A stretch of DNA of 64,000 bases from Chitinophaga vietnamensis. Its GTDB lineage: Bacteria > Bacteroidota > Bacteroidia > Chitinophagales > Chitinophagaceae. Where the stretch lies: NCBI RefSeq assembly GCF_902167635.1, contig NZ_CABHMS010000005.1, forward strand, positions 310,001-374,000, written 5' to 3'. The number at the start of each line of letters is the position of its first letter. Positions within the stretch are counted from its first letter, which is position 1. The notes below the pieces were generated by a model, which had not been told where the DNA came from, did no database searches, and saw only the letters and a list, made by a program, of their open reading frames with translations. Positions 34,433 through 45,340 of this stretch are shown here, in pieces. The position numbers and the translations under genes are program-made.

Positions 34433-34522
34433 CATCCCCTTTAAAAGGTTATTTTAGTTCCTTTTAGTTTTGGGAGTTTTCTGCTTTGCAGGGAACGTTT
34501 TAACCAAATTAAATAAAATAGT

Positions 34523-34966
34523 ATGGCAAAAGAGATCGCAACGTACGTGAAATTGCAGGTTAAAGGCGGCCAGGCCAACCCTGCACCTCCAATTGGTCCC
34601 GCGCTGGGTTCCAAAGGTGTGAACATCATGGAGTTCTGCAAACAGTTCAATGCCCGTACCCAGGACAAAATGGGTAAAGTATTGCCTGTGTTGCTGACTG
34701 TTTACACTGACAAATCTTTCGACTTCGTAATCAAAACTCCTCCGGCGCCTGTACAGCTGCTGGAAGCTGCTAAATTGCAAGGTGGTTCCAAAGAACCTAA
34801 CCGTAACAAGGTGGGTAAAGTTACCTGGGCACAGGTGGAAGCTATTGCGCAGGACAAAATGCCTGATCTGAACTGCTTCACCCTGAACAGCGCTATGAAA
34901 ATGGTAGCTGGTACTGCTCGTAGCATGGGTATTACTGTAGAAGGTAAAGCTCCCTGGGAAAACTAA
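34523..34966 (+). CDS. rplK: 50S ribosomal protein L11
   Basis: 147 residues. uL11 forms the GTPase-associated centre with 23S rRNA. The proline-rich N-terminal motif [17 protein letters not shown] and the C-terminal RNA-binding part (SMGITVEG) are standard. It is the first gene of the rplK-rplA-rplJ-rplL-rpoB-rpoC run. Confidence 0.98.
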   Translation: MAKEIATYVKLQVKGGQANPAPPIGPALGSKGVNIMEFCKQFNARTQDKMGKVLPVLLTVYTDKSFDFVIKTPPAPVQLLEAAKLQGGSKEPNRNKVGKVTWAQVEAIAQDKMPDLNCFTLNSAMKMVAGTARSMGITVEGKAPWEN

Positions 34967-35010
34967 TTGTTTCACCCTGTTAAGGCAGGACTTTAAAATC
35001 ATTTTGACAA

Positions 35011-35700
35011 ATGGCAACTAAAAAGAGAAAAGTAGCTGAAGCAAAGGTGGACAAAAACAAGACGTACACCCTGAAAGAGGCTTCCACTTTAGTAAAAGAT
35101 ATTAACTGTACTAAATTCGACAGCTCTGTCGATTTACATATCCGCTTAGGCGTTGATCCTAAGAAAGCAGACCAGGCTATCCGTGGTTCCGTAACGCTTC
35201 CTCACGGTACTGGTAAAACAAAGAGAGTTTTAGTGCTCTGCACACCCGACAAAGAAGCTTCTGCTAAAGAAGCGGGTGCTGATTACGTTGGTCTGGATGA
35301 ATTCATCCAGAAGATTGAAGCCGGTTGGACTGATGTCGATGTAATCGTTGCTACCCCTGCTGTAATGCCTAAAATCGGTAAACTGGGTAAGATCCTCGGG
35401 CCTCGTAACCTGATGCCGAACCCTAAAACCGGTACTGTTACTAACGACGTTGCAGCAGCTGTGAACGAGGTGAAAGGCGGTAAAATCACCTTCAAGGTGG
35501 ATAAAGCTGGTATCATCCACGCTTCTATCGGCCGTGTATCTTTCGGTTCTGAGAAAATTGAACAGAACTCTATGGAGCTGATCAATGCGATCATCAAACT
35601 GAAACCGGCTACTGCCAAAGGTACCTATCTCAAAGGTCTGTCTATGGCCAGCACCATGAGCCCTGGTATCGTAATCGACACTAAATCTGTTCAAAACTAA
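35011..35700 (+). CDS. rplA: 50S ribosomal protein L1
   Basis: 229 residues. uL1 forms the L1 stalk at the E site and is often an autogenous translational repressor of the rplK-rplA pair. The sequence shows [27 protein letters not shown], and the signature [17 protein letters not shown], reported by short cores. The gap to rplK is 44 bp. Confidence 0.98.
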   Translation: MATKKRKVAEAKVDKNKTYTLKEASTLVKDINCTKFDSSVDLHIRLGVDPKKADQAIRGSVTLPHGTGKTKRVLVLCTPDKEASAKEAGADYVGLDEFIQKIEAGWTDVDVIVATPAVMPKIGKLGKILGPRNLMPNPKTGTVTNDVAAAVNEVKGGKITFKVDKAGIIHASIGRVSFGSEKIEQNSMELINAIIKLKPATAKGTYLKGLSMASTMSPGIVIDTKSVQN

Positions 35701-35712
35701 TCTGATCACGAG

Positions 35713-35752
35713 TTGTAGCCCGGAAATCGTTACTGATGGGGGCTTGCTACAA
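35713..35752 (+). promoter_or_regulatory. candidate L10-type leader hairpin before rplJ
   Basis: TTGTAGC pairs with GCTACAA, with an inner GCCC/GGGC stem, directly upstream of the rplJ start. Ribosomal L10 leaders regulate rplJ-rplL in many bacteria. Whether this is the binding site here is inference. Confidence 0.4.
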
Positions 35753-35762
35753 ACGTTTTAAT

Positions 35763-36290
35763 ATGAATAAAGAGCAAAAAAATGAAGTGATCGAACTGCT
35801 GAAAGAGAAATTTTCTCAGTACAGCAACTTTTACATCACTAACACGGAATCACTGACCGTTGCTCAGGTAAACAACCTGAGGAAGGTTTGTTTCGATAAG
35901 AATGTGGAAATGAAGGTGGCTAAGAACACCCTGATCCGCAAGGCACTGGAAGCGCTGGATAAAGAAAAATATGCCGGTATCTACGATGCACTGCATGGTG
36001 TAACTGCCCTGATGTTCTCTGACAGCCCGAAAGAGCCTGCACTGATCATCTCTTCTTTCCGTAAAGAAAACAACAAGCTGGAAAAACCTGTGCTGAAGGC
36101 TGCTTTCGTTGCTGACGAAGTATTCCTGGGCGACAACCAGCTGACTGCCCTGACCAACATCAAGACCAAGAACGAGCTTATCGGCGAAGTTATCGGTCTG
36201 TTGCAGTCTCCTGCAAAACGCGTTATCGCTGCTTTGCTGGAAAAAGGCAAGAAAGAAGAAGCTGGTGCCGAAGCACCCGCAGCAGAGTAA
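35763..36290 (+). CDS. rplJ: 50S ribosomal protein L10
   Basis: 175 residues from MNKEQKNEVIELL. An in-frame ATG nine codons upstream lies in the leader hairpin and was not used. uL10 anchors L7/L12 dimers to the stalk. The body shows YITNTESLTVAQVNNLRK, KVAKNTLIRKAL and a C-terminal helix for L12 binding, then an acidic tail (EEAGAEAPAAE). Confidence 0.97.
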   Translation: MNKEQKNEVIELLKEKFSQYSNFYITNTESLTVAQVNNLRKVCFDKNVEMKVAKNTLIRKALEALDKEKYAGIYDALHGVTALMFSDSPKEPALIISSFRKENNKLEKPVLKAAFVADEVFLGDNQLTALTNIKTKNELIGEVIGLLQSPAKRVIAALLEKGKKEEAGAEAPAAE

Positions 36291-36438
36291 GGGAAATTTC
36301 GGGATTTTGGAATTTAGGTATTTATAAATTTAAAAATATCTAAATAAATAAATTCAAAAATTCTCACATAACATTGGCTTCCAAGTCACAATATAATTTA
36401 ATCACAACATTACAAACATTACATTAAAACATTATAAA
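36291..36438. other. AT-rich spacer between rplJ and rplL
   Basis: No gene. It includes GGATTTTGGAATTTAGG and AAATTCAAAAATTCTC, words similar to the AT-rich dispersed hairpin at 52960-53056, so it may be a decayed copy. Confidence 0.4.
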
Positions 36439-36813
36439 ATGGCAGACGTAAAAGCATTAGCCGAACAATTAGTAGGTTTAACTGTTAAGGAAGTACAGGA
36501 ACTCGCAGATGTACTGAAAACTGAGTATGGCATCGAACCAGCTGCTGCTGCGGTAGTAGTTGCTGCAGGTGGCGACGGTGGTGGTGCTGCTGTTGAAGAG
36601 AAAACTGCTTTCAACGTTATCCTGAAATCTGCAGGTGCTAGCAAACTGAACGTTGTTAAAATCGTTAAAGACCTGACCGGTCTTGGCCTGAAAGAGGCAA
36701 AAGAACTGGTTGACGGCGCTCCAAAACCAGTGAAAGAAGGCGTTAGCAAAGCTGAAGCGGAAGATCTGAAAGCTAAGCTGACCGAAGCTGGTGCTGAAGT
36801 TGAAATTCAGTAA
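36439..36813 (+). CDS. rplL: 50S ribosomal protein L7/L12
   Basis: 124 residues. bL12 recruits translational GTPases. The N-terminal dimerisation helix is followed by an Ala/Gly/Val-rich hinge ([17 protein letters not shown] region), then the C-terminal domain with [46 protein letters not shown], shown by its VKIVKD and LGLKEAK words. All features are normal. Confidence 0.98.
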   Translation: MADVKALAEQLVGLTVKEVQELADVLKTEYGIEPAAAAVVVAAGGDGGGAAVEEKTAFNVILKSAGASKLNVVKIVKDLTGLGLKEAKELVDGAPKPVKEGVSKAEAEDLKAKLTEAGAEVEIQ

Positions 36814-36839
36814 TTCTTTGCTTAGTATATACATCTTTT

Positions 36840-36871
36840 AAGGTCAAAAGTGCGTTTGCACTTTTGGCCTT
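36840..36871 (+). terminator. attenuator-like hairpin between rplL and rpoB
   Basis: TAAGGTCAAAAGTGC pairs with GCACTTTTGGCCTTA (one G-U), with loop GTTT. The weak T tract suits partial termination, like the rplL-rpoB attenuator of other bacteria. Confidence 0.7.
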
Positions 36872-37032
36872 ATTCCCTTTGGGAAAGTGTCTTTTTCAGA
36901 GAGTCAAAACGGGGAATCACTACGAGGTGAATTTGACAATGTGCAAGAGACAGAATAATTTAGGATGGGATATTGGCAAAGAAATCTTAATTTCCCTAAT
37001 TCTTACAAGTCATATAACTGCTAACTTCGAAT

Positions 37033-40000
37033 ATGTCTCTAAAAAAAGCCCAAACAAGCGAAAGAGTAAATTTTGGAAAGATCAAACAAGTTACTGAGAC
37101 ACCGGATCTGTTGGCTATCCAAATCCAATCTTTCAAGGATTTCTTCCAATTAGAAACCACACCAGACAAGCGAAATAACGAAGGCCTTTTTAAAGTATTT
37201 AAAGAGAACTTCCCGATTACGGATACCCGCAATATCTTCAATCTGGAATTCCTTGACTATTTCGTTGATCCTCCGCGCTATACCATCGAGGAATGTATTG
37301 AACGTGGGCTTACCTATTCCGTTCCGTTGAAGGCGAAACTCCGCCTCAGCTGTAACGATGAGGAGCATGTGGATTTTCAGACTATTGTGCAGGATGTGCT
37401 CTTAGGTAACATTCCCTACATGACCCCAAGAGGTACTTTCGTTATCAATGGCGCTGAACGCGTAGTTGTATCCCAACTGCACCGTTCTCCTGGTGTATTC
37501 TTTGGTCAATCCATACATCCGAACGGCACCAAGATCTACTCCGCAAGGGTGATCCCGTTCAAGGGCGCATGGATGGAGTTCGCAACCGACATCAACAATG
37601 TGATGTATGCGTACATCGACCGTAAGAAGAAATTCCCGGTAACCACCCTGTTGCGTGCAATCGGCTATGAAACAGACAAGGATATCCTGCAGCTGTTTGG
37701 CATGGCAGATGAAGTAAAAGCAGACAAGAAAAGCCTTGACAAATATGCCGGCAAAAAACTGGCTGCCCGCGTGCTGAGAAGCTGGGTGGAAGATTTTGTG
37801 GATGAAGATACCGGTGAAGTAGTGAGCATCGAGCGTAATGAAATCATGCTCGAACGCGACAGCATCCTGGACGAAGCGAATATCGAGACCATCGTAGACA
37901 TGGGCCTGAAGAGCGTTTTCGTTCAGAAAGAAGAGGTGAGCGGTGATTTCTCCATCATCTACAATACATTAAATAAGGATACATCTAACTCCGAACTGGA
38001 AGCCGTTCAGCACATCTACCGCCAACTGCGCGGCGCCGATGCGCCGGATGATGAAACAGCAAGGGGTATCATCGATAAATTATTCTTCTCCGATAAACGT
38101 TATGATCTCGGAGATGTTGGTCGTTACAAGATCAACAGAAAACTCGGTCTTCCCACGCCGCTGGATATGAAAGTCCTGACGAAAGAAGACATCATCGCCA
38201 TCATCAAATACCTGGTACAGCTCACCAACAGTAAAGCAGAGATCGACGATATCGATCACCTGTCTAACCGCCGTGTACGTACCGTAGGCGAGCAATTATA
38301 TGCTCAGTTTGGTGTTGGTCTGGCCCGTATGGCCCGTACCATCCGTGAAAGGATGAACGTTCGTGACAACGAGGTATTTACACCGGTAGACCTGATCAAT
38401 GCGAGAACATTATCTTCCGTGATCAACTCCTTCTTCGGTACTTCCCAGCTGTCACAGTTCCTGGATCAAACCAACCCGCTGTCTGAGATCACGCACAAAC
38501 GCCGTATCTCTGCCCTCGGGCCCGGCGGTTTGAGCCGTGAAAGAGCAGGCTTCGAAGTGCGTGACGTTCACTACAGCCACTATGGCCGTTTGTGTACGAT
38601 CGAAACACCGGAAGGCCCGAACATCGGTCTGATCTCTACCCTTTGCGTACACGCGAAAGTGAATGAGATGGGCTTCATCGAAACACCTTACCGTAAAGTA
38701 AAAGAAGGTAAGGTAGACATGAACCGCGTAGAGTTCCTGAGCGCTGAAGAGGAAGATTCTGTGAAGATCGCGCAGGCCAACGCTCCGCTGGATGATAAAG
38801 GTAATTTCCTGAATGAAAAAGTAAAATCCCGCGAAACCGGTGACTTCCCGATCCTGGATAAACAGGAAGTGGAGTACATGGACGTAGCGCCTAACCAGAT
38901 CGTAGGTTTGAGTGCATCGCTGATTCCGTTCCTGGAGCATGATGATGCCAACCGTGCGTTGATGGGATCAAACATGCAACGTCAGGCCGTGCCACTGCTG
39001 AATCCGGAAGTACCTATCGTAGGTACTGGCCTGGAAGCCAAAGCAGCGCGCGACTCCCGTCTGCAAATCACTGCTGAAGGTAAAGGTGTGATCGAGTTTG
39101 TGGATGCAAAAGAAATTCATGTTCGTTACGAGCGTGATGAGCTCCAGAAACTGGTGAGCTTTGAAGATGACCTGGTGATCTACAACCTGACCAAATTCGT
39201 TAAAACCAACCAGAGCACCTGTATCAACCTCAGACCTTGCGTGAAGAAAGGTCAGCGTGTGGTAGAAGGCGACTTCCTCACAGAAGGTTACGCTACCCGC
39301 GGTGGTGAGCTGGCGCTGGGACGCAACATGAAAGTAGCGTTCATGCCCTGGAAAGGTTACAACTTTGAGGATGCGATCGTGATCTCTGAGCGTGTTGCAC
39401 GTGAAGACCTGTTCACTTCTATCCACATCGATGAATACGAACTGGAAGTACGCGATACTAAACTGGGTGAAGAAGAACTGACGCCAGATATTCCGAACGT
39501 GAGCGAAGAGGCCACCAAAGACCTCGACCAGAACGGTATCATCCGTGTGGGCGCGCACATTAAAGAAGGCGATATCCTGATCGGTAAGATCACGCCGCGT
39601 GGCGAATCTGATCCTTCTCCCGAAGAAAAACTGCTCCGTGCGATCTTCGGTGACAAGGCTTCTGATGCGAAAGACGCTTCCCTGAAAGCGCCCCCGTCTA
39701 CTGAAGGTGTGGTGATCGACAAGAAACTGTTCTCCCGCGCGAAGAAAGATAAGAACTCCAAAACCCGTGAAAAAGCGGCGTTGGAGAAACTGGAAAAAGT
39801 GCACCAGAAGAATGAGGAAGACCTGCTGGAAGTGCTGATGGGCAAGCTGTTGACACTGCTGAAGGATAAAACATCCCAGGGCATTACCAACACTTACGGT
39901 GAAGTACTGATCTCCAAAGGTTCCAAGTTCTCCCAGAAAAACCTGGCGAACATTGACTTCCAGAACGTGAATCCGCTGAACTGGACAACCGACGAGGTGA

Positions 40001-40842
40001 CCAATGATCAGATCAATACCCTGCTCCACAACTACAACATCAAGTACAACGAGGAGCTGGGCCGTTATAAACGTGAGAAGTTCAACATCTCTATTGGTGA
40101 TGAGCTGCCTGCGGGCGTGCTGAAACTGGCGAAGGTTTACCTGGCCAGCAAACGTAAGCTGAAAGTGGGTGATAAGATGGCGGGCCGCCACGGTAACAAG
40201 GGTATCGTTGCCAAGATCGTGCGTGATGAAGACATGCCGTTCCTGGAAGATGGTACGCCACTGGATATCGTACTGAACCCGCTGGGGGTACCTTCCCGTA
40301 TGAACCTTGGCCAGATCTACGAAACCGTATTGGGTTGGGCAGGTCTGAAGCTGGGTGTACGCTTTGCTACGCCGATCTTCGACGGTGCTACCACTGAAGA
40401 GATCGCGAAATATATCAACGATGCCGGTTTACCGAGCTTCGGCCACACATACCTGCATGATGGTGAAACCGGTGAACGTTTCCACCAGAAAGCAACAGTA
40501 GGTGTAATCTATATGCTGAAACTGAGCCACATGGTGGATGATAAGATGCACGCGCGTTCTATCGGACCCTACAGCCTCATTACACAGCAACCGCTGGGTG
40601 GTAAGGCGCAGTTTGGTGGTCAGCGTTTTGGTGAGATGGAGGTATGGGCACTGGAAGCGTACGGCGCATCCAATATCCTGCAGGAACTGCTTACCATTAA
40701 ATCAGATGATATCGTAGGTCGTGCAAAAGCATATGAATCTATCGTGAAAGGCGACAACATCCCGAAAGCGGGTGTACCAGAGTCCTTCAACGTATTGATC
40801 CATGAGCTGCGTGGTCTGGGTCTGGATCTGAAATTTGACTAA
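37033..40842 (+). CDS. rpoB: DNA-directed RNA polymerase subunit beta
   Basis: 1269 residues. Canonical regions are present, including the rifampicin pocket [17 protein letters not shown] and [20 protein letters not shown], with no resistance-type change at the usual Q, D, H, R or S positions. The C-terminal regions [24 protein letters not shown] and [18 protein letters not shown] are intact. It starts 219 bp after rplL, behind an attenuator hairpin. Confidence 0.99.
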   Translation: MSLKKAQTSERVNFGKIKQVTETPDLLAIQIQSFKDFFQLETTPDKRNNEGLFKVFKENFPITDTRNIFNLEFLDYFVDPPRYTIEECIERGLTYSVPLKAKLRLSCNDEEHVDFQTIVQDVLLGNIPYMTPRGTFVINGAERVVVSQLHRSPGVFFGQSIHPNGTKIYSARVIPFKGAWMEFATDINNVMYAYIDRKKKFPVTTLLRAIGYETDKDILQLFGMADEVKADKKSLDKYAGKKLAARVLRSWVEDFVDEDTGEVVSIERNEIMLERDSILDEANIETIVDMGLKSVFVQKEEVSGDFSIIYNTLNKDTSNSELEAVQHIYRQLRGADAPDDETARGIIDKLFFSDKRYDLGDVGRYKINRKLGLPTPLDMKVLTKEDIIAIIKYLVQLTNSKAEIDDIDHLSNRRVRTVGEQLYAQFGVGLARMARTIRERMNVRDNEVFTPVDLINARTLSSVINSFFGTSQLSQFLDQTNPLSEITHKRRISALGPGGLSRERAGFEVRDVHYSHYGRLCTIETPEGPNIGLISTLCVHAKVNEMGFIETPYRKVKEGKVDMNRVEFLSAEEEDSVKIAQANAPLDDKGNFLNEKVKSRETGDFPILDKQEVEYMDVAPNQIVGLSASLIPFLEHDDANRALMGSNMQRQAVPLLNPEVPIVGTGLEAKAARDSRLQITAEGKGVIEFVDAKEIHVRYERDELQKLVSFEDDLVIYNLTKFVKTNQSTCINLRPCVKKGQRVVEGDFLTEGYATRGGELALGRNMKVAFMPWKGYNFEDAIVISERVAREDLFTSIHIDEYELEVRDTKLGEEELTPDIPNVSEEATKDLDQNGIIRVGAHIKEGDILIGKITPRGESDPSPEEKLLRAIFGDKASDAKDASLKAPPSTEGVVIDKKLFSRAKKDKNSKTREKAALEKLEKVHQKNEEDLLEVLMGKLLTLLKDKTSQGITNTYGEVLISKGSKFSQKNLANIDFQNVNPLNWTTDEVTNDQINTLLHNYNIKYNEELGRYKREKFNISIGDELPAGVLKLAKVYLASKRKLKVGDKMAGRHGNKGIVAKIVRDEDMPFLEDGTPLDIVLNPLGVPSRMNLGQIYETVLGWAGLKLGVRFATPIFDGATTEEIAKYINDAGLPSFGHTYLHDGETGERFHQKATVGVIYMLKLSHMVDDKMHARSIGPYSLITQQPLGGKAQFGGQRFGEMEVWALEAYGASNILQELLTIKSDDIVGRAKAYESIVKGDNIPKAGVPESFNVLIHELRGLGLDLKFD

Positions 40843-40843
40843 G

Positions 40844-40955
40844 AGCTTTTAGCTACCAGCCATCGGCGCAAGCGCTGATGGCTGATAGCTTTGATATTTC
40901 GCAGGAATAAAATTTTTGTCGCTGGCTAAGCACCAACGGCTAACAGCTAAAAGCT
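40844..40955. repeat. dispersed inverted repeat between rpoB and rpoC
   Basis: AGCTTTTAGCT (40844-40854) and AGCTAAAAGCT (40945-40955) form the outer arms. An inner hairpin pairs CAGCCATC with GATGGCTG, and a CAACGGCTAACAGC word follows. The element fills almost the whole gap between the two polymerase genes. Confidence 0.75.
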
Positions 40956-40963
40956 AATTACAG

Positions 40964-43900
40964 ATGGCTATCAAAAAAGAAAATCGTCCTAAATCAAACT
41001 TTAACAGCATTACCATCAGTCTGGCTTCTCCCGATGTTATTCTGGAGCGTTCATACGGTGAAGTGCTGAAACCTGAAACCATCAACTACCGTACTTACAA
41101 GCCGGAACGTGATGGTTTGTTCTGCGAGAGGATTTTTGGTCCTGTAAAGGATTACGAATGCTATTGCGGAAAGTACAAACGTATCCGTTATAAGGGTATT
41201 GTGTGCGACAGATGCGGTGTGGAAGTAACGGAGAAGAAAGTACGCCGTGAAAGGATGGGACATATTCGTTTAGTCGTTCCCGTTGTACATATCTGGTACT
41301 TCAAATCACTCCCTAACAAAATCGGTTACCTGCTCGGTATGTCTTCCAAGAAATTGGAAACAATCGTTTACTACGAAAGATACGTAGTGATCCAGGCAGG
41401 CGCTAAACAGGAAAAAGGTCTGAACTACGGTGACCTGCTCACAGAAGAAGAATACCTGGATATCCTGGATACCTTACCCAAAGACAATCAGCTGTTACCG
41501 GATGAAGATCCGAACAAGTTCATTGCCAAGATGGGTGCTGAAGCGGTAGAGATGATGCTGGCCCGTATTGATCTGGACAGCCTTTCCTACCAGCTGCGTA
41601 ACCAGGCTGCTACTGAAACTTCCCAGCAACGTAAAGCGGAAGCGCTGAAGCGTTTGAGCGTGGTGGAAGCTTTCCGTGAAGCCAATGGCCGTGTAGAGAA
41701 CCGTCCTGAATGGATGGTAATGCAATATATCCCTGTAGTACCGCCGGAACTGCGTCCGCTGGTTCCGCTGGATGGTGGCCGTTTTGCGTCTTCCGACCTG
41801 AACGACCTGTATCGCAGGGTGATCATTCGTAACAACCGTCTGAAACGTTTGATCGAAATTAAAGCACCGGAAGTGATCCTGCGTAATGAAAAACGTATGC
41901 TGCAGGAAGCGGTGGACTCACTGTTCGACAACTCCCGCAAATCCAATGCGGTGAAGGCAGAAGGCGGTCGTGCACTGAAATCACTGTCTGATGTACTAAA
42001 AGGTAAACAGGGTCGTTTCCGTCAGAACCTCTTGGGTAAACGTGTGGACTACTCCGGTCGTTCTGTTATCGTGGTAGGCCCTGAGCTGAAACTCCATGAG
42101 TGCGGCTTACCTAAAGACATGGCGGCTGAACTGTTCAAACCGTTCATTATCCGTAAACTGATCGAAAGAGGCATCGTGAAAACCGTGAAATCAGCGAAGA
42201 AGCTGGTGGATCGTAAAGAAGCGGTGGTTTGGGATATCCTGGAAAACGTGCTGAAAGGCCACCCGGTATTGTTAAACCGTGCGCCAACGCTGCACCGTTT
42301 GTCTATCCAGGCATTCCAGCCTAAACTCGTGGAAGGTAAAGCGATCCAGCTGCACCCGCTCGTATGTTCTGCGTTCAACGCCGACTTTGACGGTGACCAG
42401 ATGGCGGTACACGTACCGTTGAGCAATGCCGCTATCCTTGAAGCACAGCTGCTGATGCTCTCTTCCCATAACATCCTCAACCCGCAGAATGGTACGCCTA
42501 TCACCCTGCCTTCTCAGGACATGGTGCTTGGTTTGTACTACATCACCAAGGGTAAGAAGACAATGGGTAACGATATCGTGAAAGGTGAAGGAAAAGCTTT
42601 CTACTCTGCTGAGGAAGTGATCATCGCCTACAACGAAGGCCAGGTAGACCTGCACGCACACATCCGCGTAAAAGCTGATGTAAGAAATGCGAACGGTGAA
42701 CTGGAAAGAAAACTGATCGAAACTACTGTAGGCCGCGTATTGTTCAACCAGTTTGTACCAAAAGCTGCTGGTTACGTGAATGCGCTGCTGACTAAAAAAT
42801 CACTGCGTGAAATCATCGGTGATATCATCAAGGCTACCGACATTCCGAAAACTGCGAAGTTCCTGGATGATATCAAACAATTAGGTTTCCGTATGGCATT
42901 CCGTGGTGGTCTGTCCTTCAACATCAATGACCTCATCATCCCTGATGTTAAACAGGATATGATCGATGGCGCTTCTTCTGAAGTAGATGAAGTTTGGGAC
43001 AACTATAACATGGGTCTGATCACCAACAACGAACGTTACAACCAGATCATCGATATCTGGTCACGTGTGGATACGAAAGTGACAGAAACCCTGATCCGCG
43101 AGCTGGCAGCCGACAAGCAAGGATTCAACTCTGTATACATGATGCTGGATTCCGGTGCGCGTGGTTCCAAGCAGCAGATCAAACAGCTGGCAGGTATCAG
43201 AGGTCTGATGGCCAAGCCGCGTAAGAGTGGCTCTACCGGTTCAGAAATTATCGAAAACCCGGTATTGTCCAACTTTAAAGACGGTCTGAACGTATTGGAA
43301 TACTTCATCTCTACGCACGGTGCCCGTAAGGGTCTTGCGGATACGGCGTTGAAAACAGCGGATGCGGGTTACCTGACCCGTCGTCTGGTGGACGTTGCAC
43401 AGGATGTGGTAATCAATGAAGAGGATTGCGGTACGCTGCGTGGTATTGCTACTTCCGCACTGAAAGATAATGAGGAAGTGGTAGAACCGCTGTACGACCG
43501 TATCCTGGGCCGTACTTCTCTCCACGATGTATATGATCCGCACACAGATGAGCTGATCGTTTCAGGTGGTGAAGAGATCACTGAAGAAATTGCACACAGA
43601 ATAGAAGAAAGCGCGATCGAAACTGTTGAGATCCGTTCCGTACTGACTTGCGAAAGCCGTCGTGGTGTGTGTGTGAAATGTTATGGTAAAAACCTGGCTA
43701 CCGGTTATACCGCGCAGAAGGGTGATGCCGTGGGTATCATCGCTGCACAGTCCATCGGCGAGCCTGGTACACAGCTGACACTGCGTACCTTCCACGTGGG
43801 TGGTGTGGCTGGTTCTACATCTGTTGAATCCGGCCTCTCTGCCAAGTTTGAAGGTACTGTACAATTCGATGGTCTGCGTACTACCACCTACGAAAACAAC

Positions 43901-45259
43901 GAAGGTGATAAAGTACAGGTGGTTATCGGACGTACCGGCGAGCTGCGTATCATGGACGTGAAAAACGATCGTCTGCTGGTCACCAACAACATTCCTTACG
44001 GTTCTACCCTGTTGGTGAAAGATGGACAGAAGATCGCGAAAGGCGACCAGATCTGTACATGGGATCCATTCAACGCCGTTATCGTGTCTGAAATCGCTGG
44101 TAGCATCCGTTTCGATAACATCATCGAAGGTATTACCTACCGTGAAGAAGCGGATGAGCAAACAGGTCACCGCGAAAAAGTGGTAATTGAAACCAAAGAC
44201 AAGAACAAGATCCCTTCCATTGTTGTAGAAGGCAACAAGGAAGTGAAATCATACAACTTGCCGGTAGGCTCTCACATCGTGATCGATGAAGGAGATAAAG
44301 TAAGAGCTGGTCAGGTAATCGTGAAGATCCCGCGTGTGATCGGTAAACTCCGAGACATCACGGGTGGTCTGCCACGTGTAACCGAACTGTTCGAAGCACG
44401 TAACCCGAGCAACCCTGCTATCGTTTCTGAAATTGATGGTGTGGTAGCATTTGGTAACATCAAACGTGGTAACCGCGAGATCATCATCGAAAGCCGCGAA
44501 AGCCAGATCAAGAAATACCTGGTGCCGCTGACCCGCCACATCCTGGTACAGGACGGCGACTTCGTAAAAGCAGGTACTTCTCTGTCTGACGGTTCTACTA
44601 CTCCTGCCGACATCCTGGCCATCAAAGGTCCGTTTGCCGTACAAGAGTACCTGGTAAATGAAATCCAGGAAGTATACCGCTTACAGGGTGTGAAGATCAA
44701 CGATAAACACATCGAGGTAATTGTTCGCCAGATGATGCGTAAAGTAAACATCGAAGATCCGGGCGATACCCGCTTCCTCGAAGGCGATACTGAAGACAGG
44801 TTCGACTTCTTTGAAGAGAACGATAACATCTTTGACAAGAAAGTGGTAACTGAAGCTGGTGACTCCACTACCCTGAAAGCTGGTCAGATCGTGACTTTGC
44901 GCCAGGTACGTGAAGAAAACTCCCTGCTGCGCCGCGCCGACAAGAAACTGGTGGAATTCCGTGATGCACAACCGGCTACTTCCAGCCCGCTGCTCCAGGG
45001 TATCACCAAAGCGTCTCTCGGTACACGCAGCTGGATCTCGGCTGCATCGTTCCAGGAAACCACGAAAGTACTGTCACAGGCTGCTATCAACGGTAAGATC
45101 GATGATATGATGGGTCTGAAGGAGAATGTGATCACTGGTCACCTGATCCCTGCCGGTACCGGTTTACGCGAATTCGAAAACATGATCGTAGGTTCGAAAG
45201 AAGAATACGATATCCTGGCATCTTCCAAAGAAGTGTTCCAGTTCGATGAAGAAGAATAG
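40964..45259 (+). CDS. rpoC: DNA-directed RNA polymerase subunit beta'
   Basis: 1431 residues. The N-terminal zinc site is [20 protein letters not shown], the catalytic Mg site is [12 protein letters not shown] near residue 472, the bridge/trigger region is [22 protein letters not shown], and a second zinc cluster is [13 protein letters not shown]. An insert of about 200 residues with beta-barrel-like repeats precedes the C-terminus, as is usual in this phylum. A strong terminator closes the operon. Confidence 0.99.
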   Translation: MAIKKENRPKSNFNSITISLASPDVILERSYGEVLKPETINYRTYKPERDGLFCERIFGPVKDYECYCGKYKRIRYKGIVCDRCGVEVTEKKVRRERMGHIRLVVPVVHIWYFKSLPNKIGYLLGMSSKKLETIVYYERYVVIQAGAKQEKGLNYGDLLTEEEYLDILDTLPKDNQLLPDEDPNKFIAKMGAEAVEMMLARIDLDSLSYQLRNQAATETSQQRKAEALKRLSVVEAFREANGRVENRPEWMVMQYIPVVPPELRPLVPLDGGRFASSDLNDLYRRVIIRNNRLKRLIEIKAPEVILRNEKRMLQEAVDSLFDNSRKSNAVKAEGGRALKSLSDVLKGKQGRFRQNLLGKRVDYSGRSVIVVGPELKLHECGLPKDMAAELFKPFIIRKLIERGIVKTVKSAKKLVDRKEAVVWDILENVLKGHPVLLNRAPTLHRLSIQAFQPKLVEGKAIQLHPLVCSAFNADFDGDQMAVHVPLSNAAILEAQLLMLSSHNILNPQNGTPITLPSQDMVLGLYYITKGKKTMGNDIVKGEGKAFYSAEEVIIAYNEGQVDLHAHIRVKADVRNANGELERKLIETTVGRVLFNQFVPKAAGYVNALLTKKSLREIIGDIIKATDIPKTAKFLDDIKQLGFRMAFRGGLSFNINDLIIPDVKQDMIDGASSEVDEVWDNYNMGLITNNERYNQIIDIWSRVDTKVTETLIRELAADKQGFNSVYMMLDSGARGSKQQIKQLAGIRGLMAKPRKSGSTGSEIIENPVLSNFKDGLNVLEYFISTHGARKGLADTALKTADAGYLTRRLVDVAQDVVINEEDCGTLRGIATSALKDNEEVVEPLYDRILGRTSLHDVYDPHTDELIVSGGEEITEEIAHRIEESAIETVEIRSVLTCESRRGVCVKCYGKNLATGYTAQKGDAVGIIAAQSIGEPGTQLTLRTFHVGGVAGSTSVESGLSAKFEGTVQFDGLRTTTYENNEGDKVQVVIGRTGELRIMDVKNDRLLVTNNIPYGSTLLVKDGQKIAKGDQICTWDPFNAVIVSEIAGSIRFDNIIEGITYREEADEQTGHREKVVIETKDKNKIPSIVVEGNKEVKSYNLPVGSHIVIDEGDKVRAGQVIVKIPRVIGKLRDITGGLPRVTELFEARNPSNPAIVSEIDGVVAFGNIKRGNREIIIESRESQIKKYLVPLTRHILVQDGDFVKAGTSLSDGSTTPADILAIKGPFAVQEYLVNEIQEVYRLQGVKINDKHIEVIVRQMMRKVNIEDPGDTRFLEGDTEDRFDFFEENDNIFDKKVVTEAGDSTTLKAGQIVTLRQVREENSLLRRADKKLVEFRDAQPATSSPLLQGITKASLGTRSWISAASFQETTKVLSQAAINGKIDDMMGLKENVITGHLIPAGTGLREFENMIVGSKEEYDILASSKEVFQFDEEE

Positions 45260-45285
45260 TGAGTGATCACTTTTCAAAATAAAAG

Positions 45286-45320
45286 GAAAGGCTGCCTGTA
45301 CAGGCAGCCTTTTTCTTTTT
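45286..45320 (+). terminator. terminator of the rpoBC operon
   Basis: The 20-bp perfect palindrome GGCTGCCTGTACAGGCAGCC is flanked by AAA and TTTTTC, giving a 13-bp stem and a T tract. A run of A on the other side allows some function for the convergent gene. Confidence 0.9.
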
Positions 45321-45340
45321 TGATCTGGGAGGGGTCAATT

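Noticed and set aside
36864-37097. 77-codon frame across the rplL-rpoB gap
   Set aside because: Overlaps the attenuator and the rpoB start; no motif.
38968-40191. 407-codon open frame antisense to rpoB
   Set aside because: Shadow of a highly biased coding sequence; no motif, start context or promoter.
37033-40842. Rifampicin-resistance substitutions in rpoB
   Set aside because: The pocket residues read as the sensitive-type consensus.
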